Both the position numbers and the translations under genes were made by a program. A stretch of DNA of 25,577 bases from an uncultured Veillonella sp. (GTDB taxonomy: Bacteria; Bacillota; Negativicutes; Veillonellales; Veillonellaceae), in NCBI GenBank assembly GCA_900757715.1, contig CAAEOZ010000179.1, forward strand, positions 1 through 25,577, given 5' to 3'. How positions within the stretch are numbered: position 1 is the stretch's first letter; each line of letters begins with the position of its first letter. Shown piece after piece: positions 1-8,351 of the stretch. The notes beneath the pieces were generated by a model. It made no database searches, had not been told where the DNA came from, and saw nothing but the letters and a program-made list of their open reading frames with translations.

Positions 1-711
1 ATCCACCAAGGCGAAAAAAATGCTGCGAAATATGCGGACGAGGTCATTGTTCTGAGTAAAGGAGTGCAGGACTATTTTAAGGAAACTTATGGAAGAGAAG
101 CGCACTTTATCCCTAATGGCGTGAATAGGCCGCAGACTCGGGAAGCAAGTCTGATTACAGATAAGTTCGGGTTGAAAAAAGACTCCTACATATTGTTCCT
201 TGGGCGTCTTGTGCCGGAAAAGGGAATTCGATATCTGGTCGAGGCCTTCAAGAATGTCAAGACAGATAAAAAACTGGTCATTGCAGGCGGATCCAGTGAT
301 ACGGATTCCTTTATGGAGGAATTGAAAGAACTGGCGAAGGGTGACGATCGGATTCTCTTTACCGGGTTTGTGCAGGGAGCAATGTTGGATGAACTATACA
401 GCAACGCTTACATCTACACGCTGCCGTCTGATCTGGAAGGAATGCCATTAAGTCTTCTGGAGGCAATGAGCTATGGCAATTGCTGTCTGGTTTCCGATAT
501 TCCAGAGTGCGCAGAGGTTGTGGAAGATAAAGCAATCATATTCCGAAAATCCAATATCAAGGACTTGACAGAAAAACTGCAGGACGCATGCGATGATATT
601 CGGAAGGTAGGAAAGTTAAAAGAACAGGCAGCTGACTTCATCTGTGATAAATATAACTGGGATGAAGTGGTGGATAAAACACTTGCATTGTATGGGGAGA
701 AGAGTCGATGA
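1..711 (+). CDS. Glycosyltransferase family 4, C-terminal part (5' end outside window)
   Basis: The frame is open from base 1, so this is the C-terminal half of a GT-B retaining glycosyltransferase that adds a sugar from a nucleotide-sugar donor to a lipid-linked repeat unit at the cytoplasmic membrane face. Visible landmarks are FIPNGVN (end of the N-terminal domain), LFLGRLVPEKG opening the donor-binding Rossmann domain, and the E-x7-E motif EGMPLSLLE near the C-terminus, all typical of GT4. A GTG within the window at 64 could be read as a start but lies inside the conserved fold, so it is not the real one. The stop overlaps the next start (ATGA at 708-711), indicating translational coupling. 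The sugar and linkage cannot be told from sequence. Confidence 0.9.
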   Translation: MHQGEKNAAKYADEVIVLSKGVQDYFKETYGREAHFIPNGVNRPQTREASLITDKFGLKKDSYILFLGRLVPEKGIRYLVEAFKNVKTDKKLVIAGGSSDTDSFMEELKELAKGDDRILFTGFVQGAMLDELYSNAYIYTLPSDLEGMPLSLLEAMSYGNCCLVSDIPECAEVVEDKAIIFRKSNIKDLTEKLQDACDDIRKVGKLKEQAADFICDKYNWDEVVDKTLALYGEKSR

Positions 712-1907
712 GAGTATTAATAATAAATAAATTTTTACACAGAAATGGTGGCTCGGAAACCTACATTTTCAAGCTGGGTGAAGCACTGGAGCAGCACGGT
801 CACGAGGTACAGTACTTCGGTATGGAGCATGAAGGCCGCTGCGTGGGCAACCGGGTCAATGCTTACACGTCCGATATGGACTTCCACGGCGGCAGCAAGT
901 TGTCCAAGCTGACCTACCCGATCAAGACGATTTACAGCAGTGAGGCTCGGAAGAAGCTGCGGTTGGTGCTGGACGACTTCCAGCCGGATGTCTGTCATCT
1001 GAACAACTTCAACTATCAGCTGACTCCTTCCATGATCATGGAAATCGTGAAGTGGAGAAAAGTGACTGGGCATAAGTGCAAGATCGTCTTTACCGCACAT
1101 GACTACCAGCTGGTCTGCCCGAACCACATGCTAAACAACCCGAACACCCATGAGAACTGTGAGAAGTGCATCGGCGGTCACTTCATGAACTGCATGAAAG
1201 GCAAGTGCATCCACGGTTCCACGGCGAAGTCGGCCATCGGTATGATGGAAGCCGAGTTCTGGAAGTGGAAGGGCACTTATAAGTACATCGACACGATGAT
1301 CTGCTGTTCTGAGTTCATGAAGAGCAAGATGGACAGCAATCCGCTGTTTGCGAAGAAGACCGTGGCAATGCACAACTTCATCGACAAGGTGGAGTGGAAA
1401 GAAACGGAGAAGAAGGATTACGTCCTCTACTTCGGCCGCTTCTCGGAGGAGAAGGGTATCGGTACGCTCATCAAGGTATGTAAAGAACTGCCGGATGTGC
1501 AGTTCATCTTCGCCGGTACTGGCCCGCTGGAAGAGACAGTAAATGGTATTAAGAACATCAAGAATGTTGGCTTCCAGAAAGGCGAGGCACTGGAGAAGCT
1601 GATCCGTGAGGCACGGTTCTCCATTTACCCGTCTGAATGGTATGAGAACTGTCCGTTCTCCGTGATGGAATCCCAGATGTACGGCACGCCGGTGTTGGGA
1701 GCTGAGATAGGTGGTATCCCGGAGCTGATTCAGGTCGGTAAGACCGGCGAGCTGTTTAAGAGTGGTAATGCGGAAGAGCTGAATAGCAAGATCCAGAAGC
1801 TCTGGGGCGATAAGGAACTGTGCGAGGAGTATAGCAAGAACTGCAAAGGCATCAGCTTCGATACCATCGATGAGTATTACGAGAAAGTTATGAGAGTTTA
1901 TCAGTGA
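708..1907 (+). CDS. Glycosyltransferase family 4 with cysteine-rich insert
   Basis: This 399-residue protein is a complete GT-B glycosyltransferase. The N-terminus MRVLIINKFLHRNGGSET contains the acceptor-domain glycine motif (GGSE). FTAHDYQLVCPNH is followed by a Cys-rich stretch at about residues 142-165, seen in a subgroup of GT4 enzymes. VLYFGRFSEEKGIGTL opens the donor domain, and the E-x7-E motif ENCPFSVME lies near residue 310. It is coupled to the preceding gene by ATGA. Its codons are much richer in G/C at third positions than the following gene, so it may have a different origin from its neighbours. The role is addition of one sugar of the repeat unit; donor and linkage are unknown. 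Confidence 0.92.
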   Translation: MRVLIINKFLHRNGGSETYIFKLGEALEQHGHEVQYFGMEHEGRCVGNRVNAYTSDMDFHGGSKLSKLTYPIKTIYSSEARKKLRLVLDDFQPDVCHLNNFNYQLTPSMIMEIVKWRKVTGHKCKIVFTAHDYQLVCPNHMLNNPNTHENCEKCIGGHFMNCMKGKCIHGSTAKSAIGMMEAEFWKWKGTYKYIDTMICCSEFMKSKMDSNPLFAKKTVAMHNFIDKVEWKETEKKDYVLYFGRFSEEKGIGTLIKVCKELPDVQFIFAGTGPLEETVNGIKNIKNVGFQKGEALEKLIREARFSIYPSEWYENCPFSVMESQMYGTPVLGAEIGGIPELIQVGKTGELFKSGNAEELNSKIQKLWGDKELCEEYSKNCKGISFDTIDEYYEKVMRVYQ

Positions 1908-1927
1908 TAAGCCGCCGGGAGAAAGAG

Positions 1928-2932
1928 ATGAGTAAAGAGAATGTGATTTTAATTGACTATGATGCTCCTGATGACTGGGAGTTTCATAAGGCAATTGAAA
2001 AAACAACAGGGACAAAATGGACTGTATATAAGGCGGTAAGCAATGAAAATCATGGTGGTATTTTGCAGAAGCTTATTCGCTATGCAAAGTATTTTCTGAC
2101 ACCGATGAAAATAGCTAAAAACCGAAATAATTACGGCAAGGTTTTAGCGTGGCAACAGTTTTATGGCTTAATTTTGGCATTTTATTTTAGACTGATGCAC
2201 GTCAAAGAATCACCCGAAATTGTTGTACTTACTTTTATCTATAAGCCAAAGAAATCTCTGATTGGAAAAATTTACGATAAATTCATGAGGTACATTGTGA
2301 CTTCTGGATATATCAAATATTTTGTCGTTTTTTCTGAGAGCGAAAAAAGGCGGTATGCAGACTACTTTGATATTCCAGAGTCACAATTTATTTTTGAGAC
2401 ACTTGGATATGAAGATAAAACGAAGGACGTTCCAAGACTTGGATCAGAAGATTTTTACCTCGCAGCAGGACGAAGCAATCGTGACTATAAGTTCCTGACA
2501 GAAGCTTGGAGCAAGAGAAAAGAAAAGCTAGAGATTATTTGTGACACATTGAATTTGAAAAGTGCAATAGAGAATATAAAAATTCTCACAAATTGTCACG
2601 ATGATGACTATTTCAGGGAATTAGCAAAATGCAGAGCTGTGATTGTGCCCCTAGAGGATACACACATTTCGTCTGGTCAGTTGGTTATTATTCAGGCGAT
2701 GATGTACGGAAAACCTGTTATAGTCACGGAAAATGACACTGTCACAGACTATATTGATTCTGGAAAAACTGGATTAGTGATAAAAAAAACTAAAAAAAAC
2801 CTGTCAGATGCTATTAGTGCTCTGTCAGATGAAAAATATTATGAGGAAATATCAGCTGCCGAACGGAGTCAGTACGAAAGCAAGTTTAGTGTTTATGCAA
2901 TGGGTACTGCAATTGGAAAGCTGTTGAGTTAA
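1928..2932 (+). CDS. Putative GT-B glycosyltransferase (GT4-like)
   Basis: I place the start at the ATG at 1928 (MSKENVILIDYD) because GGGAG at 1917-1921 is six bases upstream; a GTG at 1904 in the same frame lacks a good site. The 334-residue product has a divergent N-terminal domain. The C-terminal half is recognisably GT-B: FYLAAGRSNRDYKFL, then FRELAKCRAVIVPLEDTHISSGQ, then IQAMMYGKPVIVTE. The classic E-x7-E is not clear. It resembles the gene at 6246-7298 in overall plan. The gene is AT-rich and contains two A8 runs near 2782-2799, which are in frame. It sits between two G/C-rich genes, suggesting piecemeal assembly of the locus. Confidence 0.8.
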   Translation: MSKENVILIDYDAPDDWEFHKAIEKTTGTKWTVYKAVSNENHGGILQKLIRYAKYFLTPMKIAKNRNNYGKVLAWQQFYGLILAFYFRLMHVKESPEIVVLTFIYKPKKSLIGKIYDKFMRYIVTSGYIKYFVVFSESEKRRYADYFDIPESQFIFETLGYEDKTKDVPRLGSEDFYLAAGRSNRDYKFLTEAWSKRKEKLEIICDTLNLKSAIENIKILTNCHDDDYFRELAKCRAVIVPLEDTHISSGQLVIIQAMMYGKPVIVTENDTVTDYIDSGKTGLVIKKTKKNLSDAISALSDEKYYEEISAAERSQYESKFSVYAMGTAIGKLLS

Positions 2933-2945
2933 AGGAGAGTTAATC

Positions 2946-4127
2946 ATGTCTGAAGAAAAGAAGTTAAATGGTACGGTCATCGTCACTTACCGATGCAACG
3001 CTCGTTGCTCTATGTGCAACCGTTATAAAGCACCTTCCAAGCCGGAAGAAGAAATCAGCATCGAAACTATCAAGAAGCTGCCAAAGATGTATTTCACGAA
3101 CATCACTGGCGGTGAGCCGTTCATCCGTACTGACCTGAAGGATATCGTGCGCGAACTGTACAAGAAGTCTGATCGTATCGTTATCTCTACCAACGGTTTC
3201 TTCACAGATCGTATCGTTGATCTGTGCAAGGAGTTCCCGCAGATCGGTATCCGTATTTCCATCGAGGGTCTGGAGCAGACCAACAACGAAATCCGTGGCC
3301 TGCAGAACGGCTACCAGCGTGGTTACGGCACGCTGAAGAAGCTGCGTGAGATGGGCATGAAGGATGTCGGCTTCGGCATGACCGTTCAGGACAAAAACGC
3401 TCCTGACCTCGTTCCTCTGTACAAGATTTCCAACGAGATGGGCATGGAGTTTGCAACCGCTTCCCTGCACAACAGCTTCTATTTCGTTGAGGCGAAGAAC
3501 ATCATTCATGACCGTCCGATGGTTGCAAAGAACTTCGAGAATCTGGTCAACGAACTGCTCCGTAGCAACAGCCCGAAGAAGTGGTTCCGTGCTTACTTTA
3601 ACCACGGCCTGATCAACTACATCTATGGCCAGAAGCGTCTGCTGCCTTGCGACATGAGCTTCGATACCTTCTTCATCGATCCGTATGGCGATGTTATGCC
3701 TTGCAATGGTACTAAGGATAAGGAAGTCATGGGCAATCTGAATAATCAGACTTGGGACGAGTTATGGAACAGCCCGGAGGCTGAGAAGGTTCGTGCAAAG
3801 GTTCGTTGCTGTGACCGTGACTGCTGGATGATCGGTTCTGTTTCTCCGGCTATGCACAAGTACATCTGGAAGCCGGCTACTTGGGTTCTGGTACATAAAT
3901 TCAAGGCACTGTTCACCAAACATCCGTATTCCATGTACGAGCTGAAGATATGCCGGGACTACCGTGACGGCAAAGTTACCAAAGAGGAACTCGACAAGTG
4001 CAGCACCTGCGATATGAATTGTGTGATTAACAATGGTCTGAGTGAAGCATCCAAAGAACAGCTGAAGCATAAGACCGGCGAGGAAATCGTGGATGCTGAT
4101 ATTGCACAGCAGATGGAGACGAAGTAA
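2946..4127 (+). CDS. Radical SAM protein with SPASM-like C-terminus
   Basis: The 393-residue protein has the radical SAM signature CNARCSMC (Cys17, Cys21, Cys24), which binds the [4Fe-4S] cluster that cleaves S-adenosylmethionine. NITGGEPFIR (the GGEP motif) and ISIEGLEQTNNEIRG follow. The C-terminal half carries many cysteines (LPCDMSF, VMPCNGT, RCCDRDCW, CSTCDMNC) and the phrase FFIDPYGDVMPCNG...GNLNNQTWDELWNS, typical of SPASM domains that hold auxiliary Fe-S clusters. Such enzymes modify peptides, sugars or cofactors; its place inside a polysaccharide cluster suggests a sugar or lipid-carrier modification, which is inference. AGGAG lies upstream, and the stop overlaps the next start (TAATG). 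Codons are G/C-rich like 708-1907. Confidence 0.88.
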   Translation: MSEEKKLNGTVIVTYRCNARCSMCNRYKAPSKPEEEISIETIKKLPKMYFTNITGGEPFIRTDLKDIVRELYKKSDRIVISTNGFFTDRIVDLCKEFPQIGIRISIEGLEQTNNEIRGLQNGYQRGYGTLKKLREMGMKDVGFGMTVQDKNAPDLVPLYKISNEMGMEFATASLHNSFYFVEAKNIIHDRPMVAKNFENLVNELLRSNSPKKWFRAYFNHGLINYIYGQKRLLPCDMSFDTFFIDPYGDVMPCNGTKDKEVMGNLNNQTWDELWNSPEAEKVRAKVRCCDRDCWMIGSVSPAMHKYIWKPATWVLVHKFKALFTKHPYSMYELKICRDYRDGKVTKEELDKCSTCDMNCVINNGLSEASKEQLKHKTGEEIVDADIAQQMETK

Positions 4128-5142
4128 TGAGTGAACAGGCAGCGGTAAGGACGAGAGAAAAATGGGTCGATGATGTAAAAGTCATTGCCTGCATACTGGT
4201 CGTATTGGGTCATTTCTTTCAGAGTATGACGAAGGCAAATATTCTGCCGGAGAACAACTTGTATAAGTGGTTCAATATGACAATCTATCACTTCCATGTG
4301 CCGCTGTTCTTTATCTGTAGCGGGTACCTTTATCAGAAATACAGCAAGGTGAATGATTTCAAGAGCTGGAAAAAGAATGTGTCGAAGAAAGAACTGGCAC
4401 TTGGTGTGCCGTATGTGACTTTCTCGACAGCCACATGGGTATTGAAAACAGTATTCTCTGGTAGCGTAAATAAGCAGGCAGATAGCTTATTTAGTACGTT
4501 AGTGCTTAGTCCATCTGCTCCGTATTGGTATCTGTATGCACTGTTCTTTATTTTCCTTGTTACACCGACTTTTTCTACGGTGAAGATGACTGTTATAGGT
4601 TTAGCAGTGGCAGTAGTAGCGAAAGTCTATATTTTAACGGGGGGGGTACAGGAATATATGCTGTATCAACCATCCTCTCAAACGAAATTTGGTTTGTGCT
4701 TGGAATGAGCATCTGTGTATTTGATGTGCAGATACGAGGAAAGAAATTGCAGGGAACAGTAATTGGTTTATTGTTCTTAGGACTAAGCGTAGCTGTGTAT
4801 ATGGCTGACATTCAAAACACGGCTATGTCTTTTGTACTTGGCTTGCTGGCTTGCGCGGCGGTGATTCTGTTAGTTGCTGGTTTTGAAGAAAAATCTGGGA
4901 AAATGATGAGCTTCTTTGCAAAATACACAATGCCGATTTTCCTGATGCACACGCTGTTTGCGGCACCATTGCGATCCGCGTTGTTGAAAATTGGAATTAC
5001 AAATGCTGTGATTCATGTACTGCTGGGACTTGGAATCAGTTTTGCGGGGCCGATAATTGCAGCATGGATTATGAAGAAAACAAAGTTGTTAGAGTTTTTC
5101 CTGTATCCGAATAAGTTTTTTGGAAGGGCGAAATCGAGATGA
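4127..5142 (+). pseudogene. Acyltransferase 3 family membrane O-acyltransferase, out of frame at poly-G (phase-OFF candidate)
   Basis: The first frame (4127 to 4708) begins with VDDVKVIACILVVLGHFF, the hallmark of integral-membrane acyltransferase 3 / OafA-like enzymes that acetylate surface sugars, and includes FHVPLFFICSGYLY. It then runs into G8 at 4639-4646 and ends about 20 codons later. The remaining membrane segments continue in another frame to 5142 (for example IWFVLGMSICVFDVQ and FAKYTMPIFLMHTLF). Adding one G (G9), or removing two (G6), joins the halves as ILTGGGTGIYAV and gives 338 residues with no other change, a normal family length. The exact reparability, and the same pattern in sister genes, argue for slipped-strand phase variation rather than decay. 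A homopolymer sequencing error is the alternative. Confidence 0.88.
4639..4646 (+). repeat. Poly-G tract, 8 bases, inside acyltransferase gene
   Basis: Eight consecutive G follow AAC and precede TACAGG. The tract sits exactly where the reading frame of the acyltransferase changes; nine or six G would give an open full-length gene. Confidence 0.95.
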
Positions 5143-5672
5143 GTGTTAAAGATAAAGTAAAAGGAATATTTGGACGGCTGCAAGCGAAAAGGTTTGGTGT
5201 GGCAGCAGGACAAGGTGTCTATATTGGAAAGCATTGTGCCTTAAAAGGAAAGCATAATATTACTCTGGAAGATTCTGTAACAGTACGCCCTTATGCCCAA
5301 ATTTGGTCGGGGGGTACAGTAAGAATTGGGCGAGGCTCTGAAATTGGAGAGCGTTGCAGGATTTCTATTGCAAACTCCTTAAATATAGGGGAAAAGGTGC
5401 TACTGTCACCTAACATTTATATAACGGACTGTGACCATGAGTACCGAAATCTTAGGGTTCCGGTAATTGACCAAGGAATTGTTCAAAAGGGGCAAACTGT
5501 GTCCATTGGAGACGGATCATATGTTGGAATCAACACTGTGATTGTAGGTAATGTAAAGATTGGTAAGCATTGCGTGATTGGAGCCAATTCAGTGGTTACT
5601 AAAGATGTCCCTGACTATTGTGTAGCAGTTGGGAGCCCGGCAAAGGTGATAAAGCGAATAGAGGAAACTTAA
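5139..5672 (+). CDS. Hexapeptide-repeat (LbH) O-acetyltransferase
   Basis: The 177-residue protein is a left-handed beta-helix acetyltransferase. Imperfect hexapeptide repeats run through most of the length (GVYIGKHC, GTVRIGRGSEIG, VSIGDGSYVGINTVIVG, VKIGKHCVIGANSVV). The segment ITDCDHEYRN carries the active-site histidine region typical of maltose/galactoside and WbbJ-like acetyltransferases, and the end is GSPAKVIKRI. It would transfer acetyl from acetyl-CoA to a sugar in the cytoplasm. The start overlaps the upstream stop (ATGA). It contains an in-frame G6 at 5309-5314 (read as Ser-Gly-Gly-Thr), so the gene is intact here but has the same kind of tract as its broken relatives. Confidence 0.92.
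   Translation: MSVKDKVKGIFGRLQAKRFGVAAGQGVYIGKHCALKGKHNITLEDSVTVRPYAQIWSGGTVRIGRGSEIGERCRISIANSLNIGEKVLLSPNIYITDCDHEYRNLRVPVIDQGIVQKGQTVSIGDGSYVGINTVIVGNVKIGKHCVIGANSVVTKDVPDYCVAVGSPAKVIKRIEET
5309..5314 (+). repeat. Poly-G tract, 6 bases, in-frame in acetyltransferase gene
   Basis: Six G in the context TC-G6-TACAG, almost the same flanks as the G8 tract in the upstream acyltransferase. The frame is open at this length. It is short, so slippage would be less frequent than at the 8-9 base tracts. Confidence 0.85.
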
Positions 5673-5673
5673 A

Positions 5674-6227
5674 ATGAATATTAAAAGACTGGTAAAAAGG
5701 CTTCTGTGTCCATTACAATGCCTGAGATTTGGAATAAAGAATCAAGAAGGAAATTTGTATATAGGAAAGGCATGTAAAATCGTTAATGCCAAAGCGATGA
5801 GGTTTGGGAAGAATGTAAGTATTATGCCGTATACCATGCTTTTGTGCCATGAAGGCGGGCATCTGGAGATTGGTGAAGGCGCGGAAATTGGAATGTTTTC
5901 CAGGGTGGCCTCGCAAGGAGAAGTGATCATTGGGAAGAACGTATTTTCGGGTCCGCATATTTTTATTGCGGATTATAATCACGAGTATCGAGATGTTGAA
6001 AGACCAATCAAAAACCAAGGAAACCTTGTGAAGCCATCAGTCCGTTTTAATCGGGGGGGGTATCGATTGGCGATGATACATGGATTGGCACAAATGTTGT
6101 AATAGCAGGTACAGTAGAAATAGGAAAGCACTGTGTGATTGGCGCAAACAGTGTGGTTACGCATGACATCCCCGATTATAGTGTTGTAGCTGGATGCCCG
6201 GCAAAAGTAATTAAGCAAATCAAATAA
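5674..6227 (+). pseudogene. Hexapeptide-repeat O-acetyltransferase, out of frame at poly-G (phase-OFF candidate)
   Basis: The opening frame encodes hexapeptide repeats (NLYIGKACKIV, HLEIGEGAEIG, VIIGKNVFSG) and the catalytic-type segment IADYNHEYRD, then meets G8 at 6053-6060 and stops at 6102. The last third is intact in another frame up to a TAA at 6225-6227: VSIGDDTWIGTNVVIAG, KHCVIGANSVVT and CPAKVIKQIK. One extra G (G9) or two fewer (G6) fuses the parts into a 184-residue protein closely parallel to the product of 5139-5672. Only one base separates it from that gene's stop, so the two are co-transcribed. As written, the product lacks the C-terminal coils and is probably inactive. Confidence 0.88.
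6053..6060 (+). repeat. Poly-G tract, 8 bases, inside acetyltransferase gene
   Basis: Eight G in the context AATC-G8-TATCG mark the precise point at which the two halves of the acetyltransferase go out of frame; nine or six G restore it. Confidence 0.95.
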
Positions 6228-6245
6228 TATGCAGGAGAATAGAAG

Positions 6246-7298
6246 ATGAAAATACTGATGCTTGTTAACTGGAAAATTGAATATTGTAAGGAAAAGCCAG
6301 CAGACAAGCAGCCTCCTGATTACAAGGTTGAAGGAAAGGACTACTGGTTTTACAGATACTTTAAAAATAAGCCAGAGGTTGATGTAATAGATATACGGTC
6401 GTTCTCTTGGCTAGAGGATTTTGAAAGAAATAAGTTGCATTTTTATATCTGGCAGGCTATTAGGGCTATTCCTAAACTAAATCAATACGATCTGATTGTC
6501 TCGCATGGGATGCCAAGTGCAGTTGTGATTTGCTTATGGAGAAAATTCTTTAAGACTAAAGCAAAGCACATTGTGTTTGATATTGGTTCGTTTGCAAGTG
6601 CTTCGGAATCTGGATTTTCTCTAAAACTGATGCAGTTTGCAAGTAAATCATTAGATGGCCTCATTTATCATATGAGTGCTCAAAAATCATACTATGAGAA
6701 GTTTTTTCCTTGGATTGTAGGGAAATCAAAATTTATAAGATATGGCGCAGATTTTGATTTCTTTGGCGATGACAGAATGATAAATTCAATTGGCAGATCG
6801 TATATAGTATGTGCAGGCAAAAACAAGTGCGATTGGAATACAGTTGTTAAGGCATATAAAGAAAGCAAGATTGATTTAGATTTGCATCTGATAGGCGGAA
6901 GAGAGGAACAATTCGAAAATATTAATGGAGTAGTTCAAATTCCATATTTGCCAGTAAATGACTTTATAAAGCAAGTTCAAGGAGCAGAATTCTGTATTTT
7001 ACCATTAGAGCCGGTGCCATTTTCCTTTGGACAAATGCGGTTATTACAACAGATGGCTTTAAGAAAGTGCGTGATTGTTTCTGATGCACCGAGTATCATG
7101 GACTATGTAGAAGATGGAAGAACAGCTTTAGTTTATCGCTCCGCTGACATTGAGGACCTATGCAATAGAATAACAACATTGAATGCGGACGATGAAGAAA
7201 GAGAAAAAATAGAGACGAATGCCTTCGAATTCGTAAAGCAGATTTGTAATGAAAGAAAAATGGCCGAAGAAATAGAATTATTTTTTGTTTCGCTATAA
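6246..7298 (+). CDS. Putative GT-B glycosyltransferase
   Basis: The 350-residue protein starts MKILMLVNWKIEYC after a GGAGAA site. The N-terminal half contains YDLIVSHGMPSAVV, consistent with an acceptor domain. The C-terminal half has the donor-domain pattern YIVCAGKNKCDWNTVVKAY, then AEFCILPLEPVPFSFGQMRLLQQMALRKCVIVSDAPS and VEDGRTALVY. This matches GT4-like enzymes, but the E-x7-E motif is replaced by P-F-S-F-G-Q-M-R, as in the gene at 1928-2932. The two may be a divergent pair from one subfamily. Substrate unknown. Confidence 0.82.
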   Translation: MKILMLVNWKIEYCKEKPADKQPPDYKVEGKDYWFYRYFKNKPEVDVIDIRSFSWLEDFERNKLHFYIWQAIRAIPKLNQYDLIVSHGMPSAVVICLWRKFFKTKAKHIVFDIGSFASASESGFSLKLMQFASKSLDGLIYHMSAQKSYYEKFFPWIVGKSKFIRYGADFDFFGDDRMINSIGRSYIVCAGKNKCDWNTVVKAYKESKIDLDLHLIGGREEQFENINGVVQIPYLPVNDFIKQVQGAEFCILPLEPVPFSFGQMRLLQQMALRKCVIVSDAPSIMDYVEDGRTALVYRSADIEDLCNRITTLNADDEEREKIETNAFEFVKQICNERKMAEEIELFFVSL

Positions 7299-7317
7299 TA
7301 AGGTTAGAGGAGAAAAA

Positions 7318-8346
7318 ATGGAAAACGGGTTAGTGAGTGTTGTTGTTCCAATCTATAATGTTGAAAAATACTTGGATAGGTGCATTAATAGTATTGTTAA
7401 TCAGACATACAAAGATTTGGAAATAATTCTCGTTGATGATGGATCGCCAGATAGGTGTCCAGAAATGTGTGATCTGTGGGGAAAAAAAGATAAGAGAATT
7501 AAAGTAATACATAAGGATAATGCTGGTCTAGGAATGGCTAGAAATACAGGGATCGAAAATGCAAGAGGGGAGTATATATGCTTTTTCGATAGCGATGATT
7601 ATGTGGATTTACAAACAATAGAAGTTACCTTAGAAAAAGCTAAGCAGACCGGTGCGGATGTAATTGTATTTGGAATATCGGACACAGATCAGAATGGAAA
7701 AATTATGCATTCGGTTGCGCCAAATCCCCCTAAAGATTTTTATTATGGCAAAGAAGTGCAGGAGATTTTACTCCCCAATATGGTTTCATCGACAGAATTC
7801 AACGTTATGCTAAGCGCGTGCGTAATGTTGTTTTCAATGAAAATGATAAAGAACAGAAACTGGAGATTTGTATCAGAACGAGCAATCATTGCTGAAGACG
7901 TCTACTCTTTAATGAATTTGTTTTCAAGTGTTAAAAGCGTTTGTTTTATATCGAAAGCCTTATATTATTATTGTAGGAATGAAGAATCTTTGACGCATAC
8001 ATATAGAGAAGATCGATATGATAAGATTAAATTCTATTATGATGAAAGCATTAAAATGTGCCAAGAAAATGGATATAATGAAAATGTTCAATCTCGTGTT
8101 GGAGTGACTTATTTCTCGTTTACAATAGCAGCTATGAAACAAATAGTGAAATCTAAAATGGAATTTAAAGATAAATACAGGGCAATAAAAAATATTGTTT
8201 GCGATAATCATATGCATAAAGTTATAGTAAATACTGATGTGAGTATGCAGTCTAAAGCGTGGAAAATACTGATAAGTTCAATGAAGCATAGGTGGTGTGT
8301 AGTTAGTTATGCCCTTATATTGGCAGTATGCGTAAAGAAGGGATGA
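7318..8346 (+). CDS. Glycosyltransferase family 2 (GT-A)
   Basis: The ATG at 7318 (MENGLVSVVVPIYN) is preferred over an in-frame ATG at 7285 because GAGGAG ends six bases before it and the upstream start would overlap the previous gene. The 342-residue protein has the GT2 pattern: VSVVVPIYNVEKYLDRCI, QTYKDLEIILVDDGSPD, DNAGLGMARNTGIENARGEY, and the metal-binding ICFFDSDDYVD near residue 96. The C-terminal half is less conserved and includes a segment near residue 190 (RAIIAEDVYS) with the ED motif often seen before the catalytic base. It is an inverting transferase acting at the inner membrane face; sugar unknown. AT-rich. Confidence 0.93.
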   Translation: MENGLVSVVVPIYNVEKYLDRCINSIVNQTYKDLEIILVDDGSPDRCPEMCDLWGKKDKRIKVIHKDNAGLGMARNTGIENARGEYICFFDSDDYVDLQTIEVTLEKAKQTGADVIVFGISDTDQNGKIMHSVAPNPPKDFYYGKEVQEILLPNMVSSTEFNVMLSACVMLFSMKMIKNRNWRFVSERAIIAEDVYSLMNLFSSVKSVCFISKALYYYCRNEESLTHTYREDRYDKIKFYYDESIKMCQENGYNENVQSRVGVTYFSFTIAAMKQIVKSKMEFKDKYRAIKNIVCDNHMHKVIVNTDVSMQSKAWKILISSMKHRWCVVSYALILAVCVKKG

Positions 8347-8351
8347 TAGCG

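Noticed and set aside
1131..2015. 294-codon minus-strand frame opposite the second glycosyltransferase
   Set aside because: Same reason: it is produced by the codon pattern of the real gene on the other strand.
2782..2799. Two A8 runs in the glycosyltransferase at 1928-2932
   Set aside because: The frame is open across both, and A runs are expected in AT-rich Lys codons; no ON/OFF signature.
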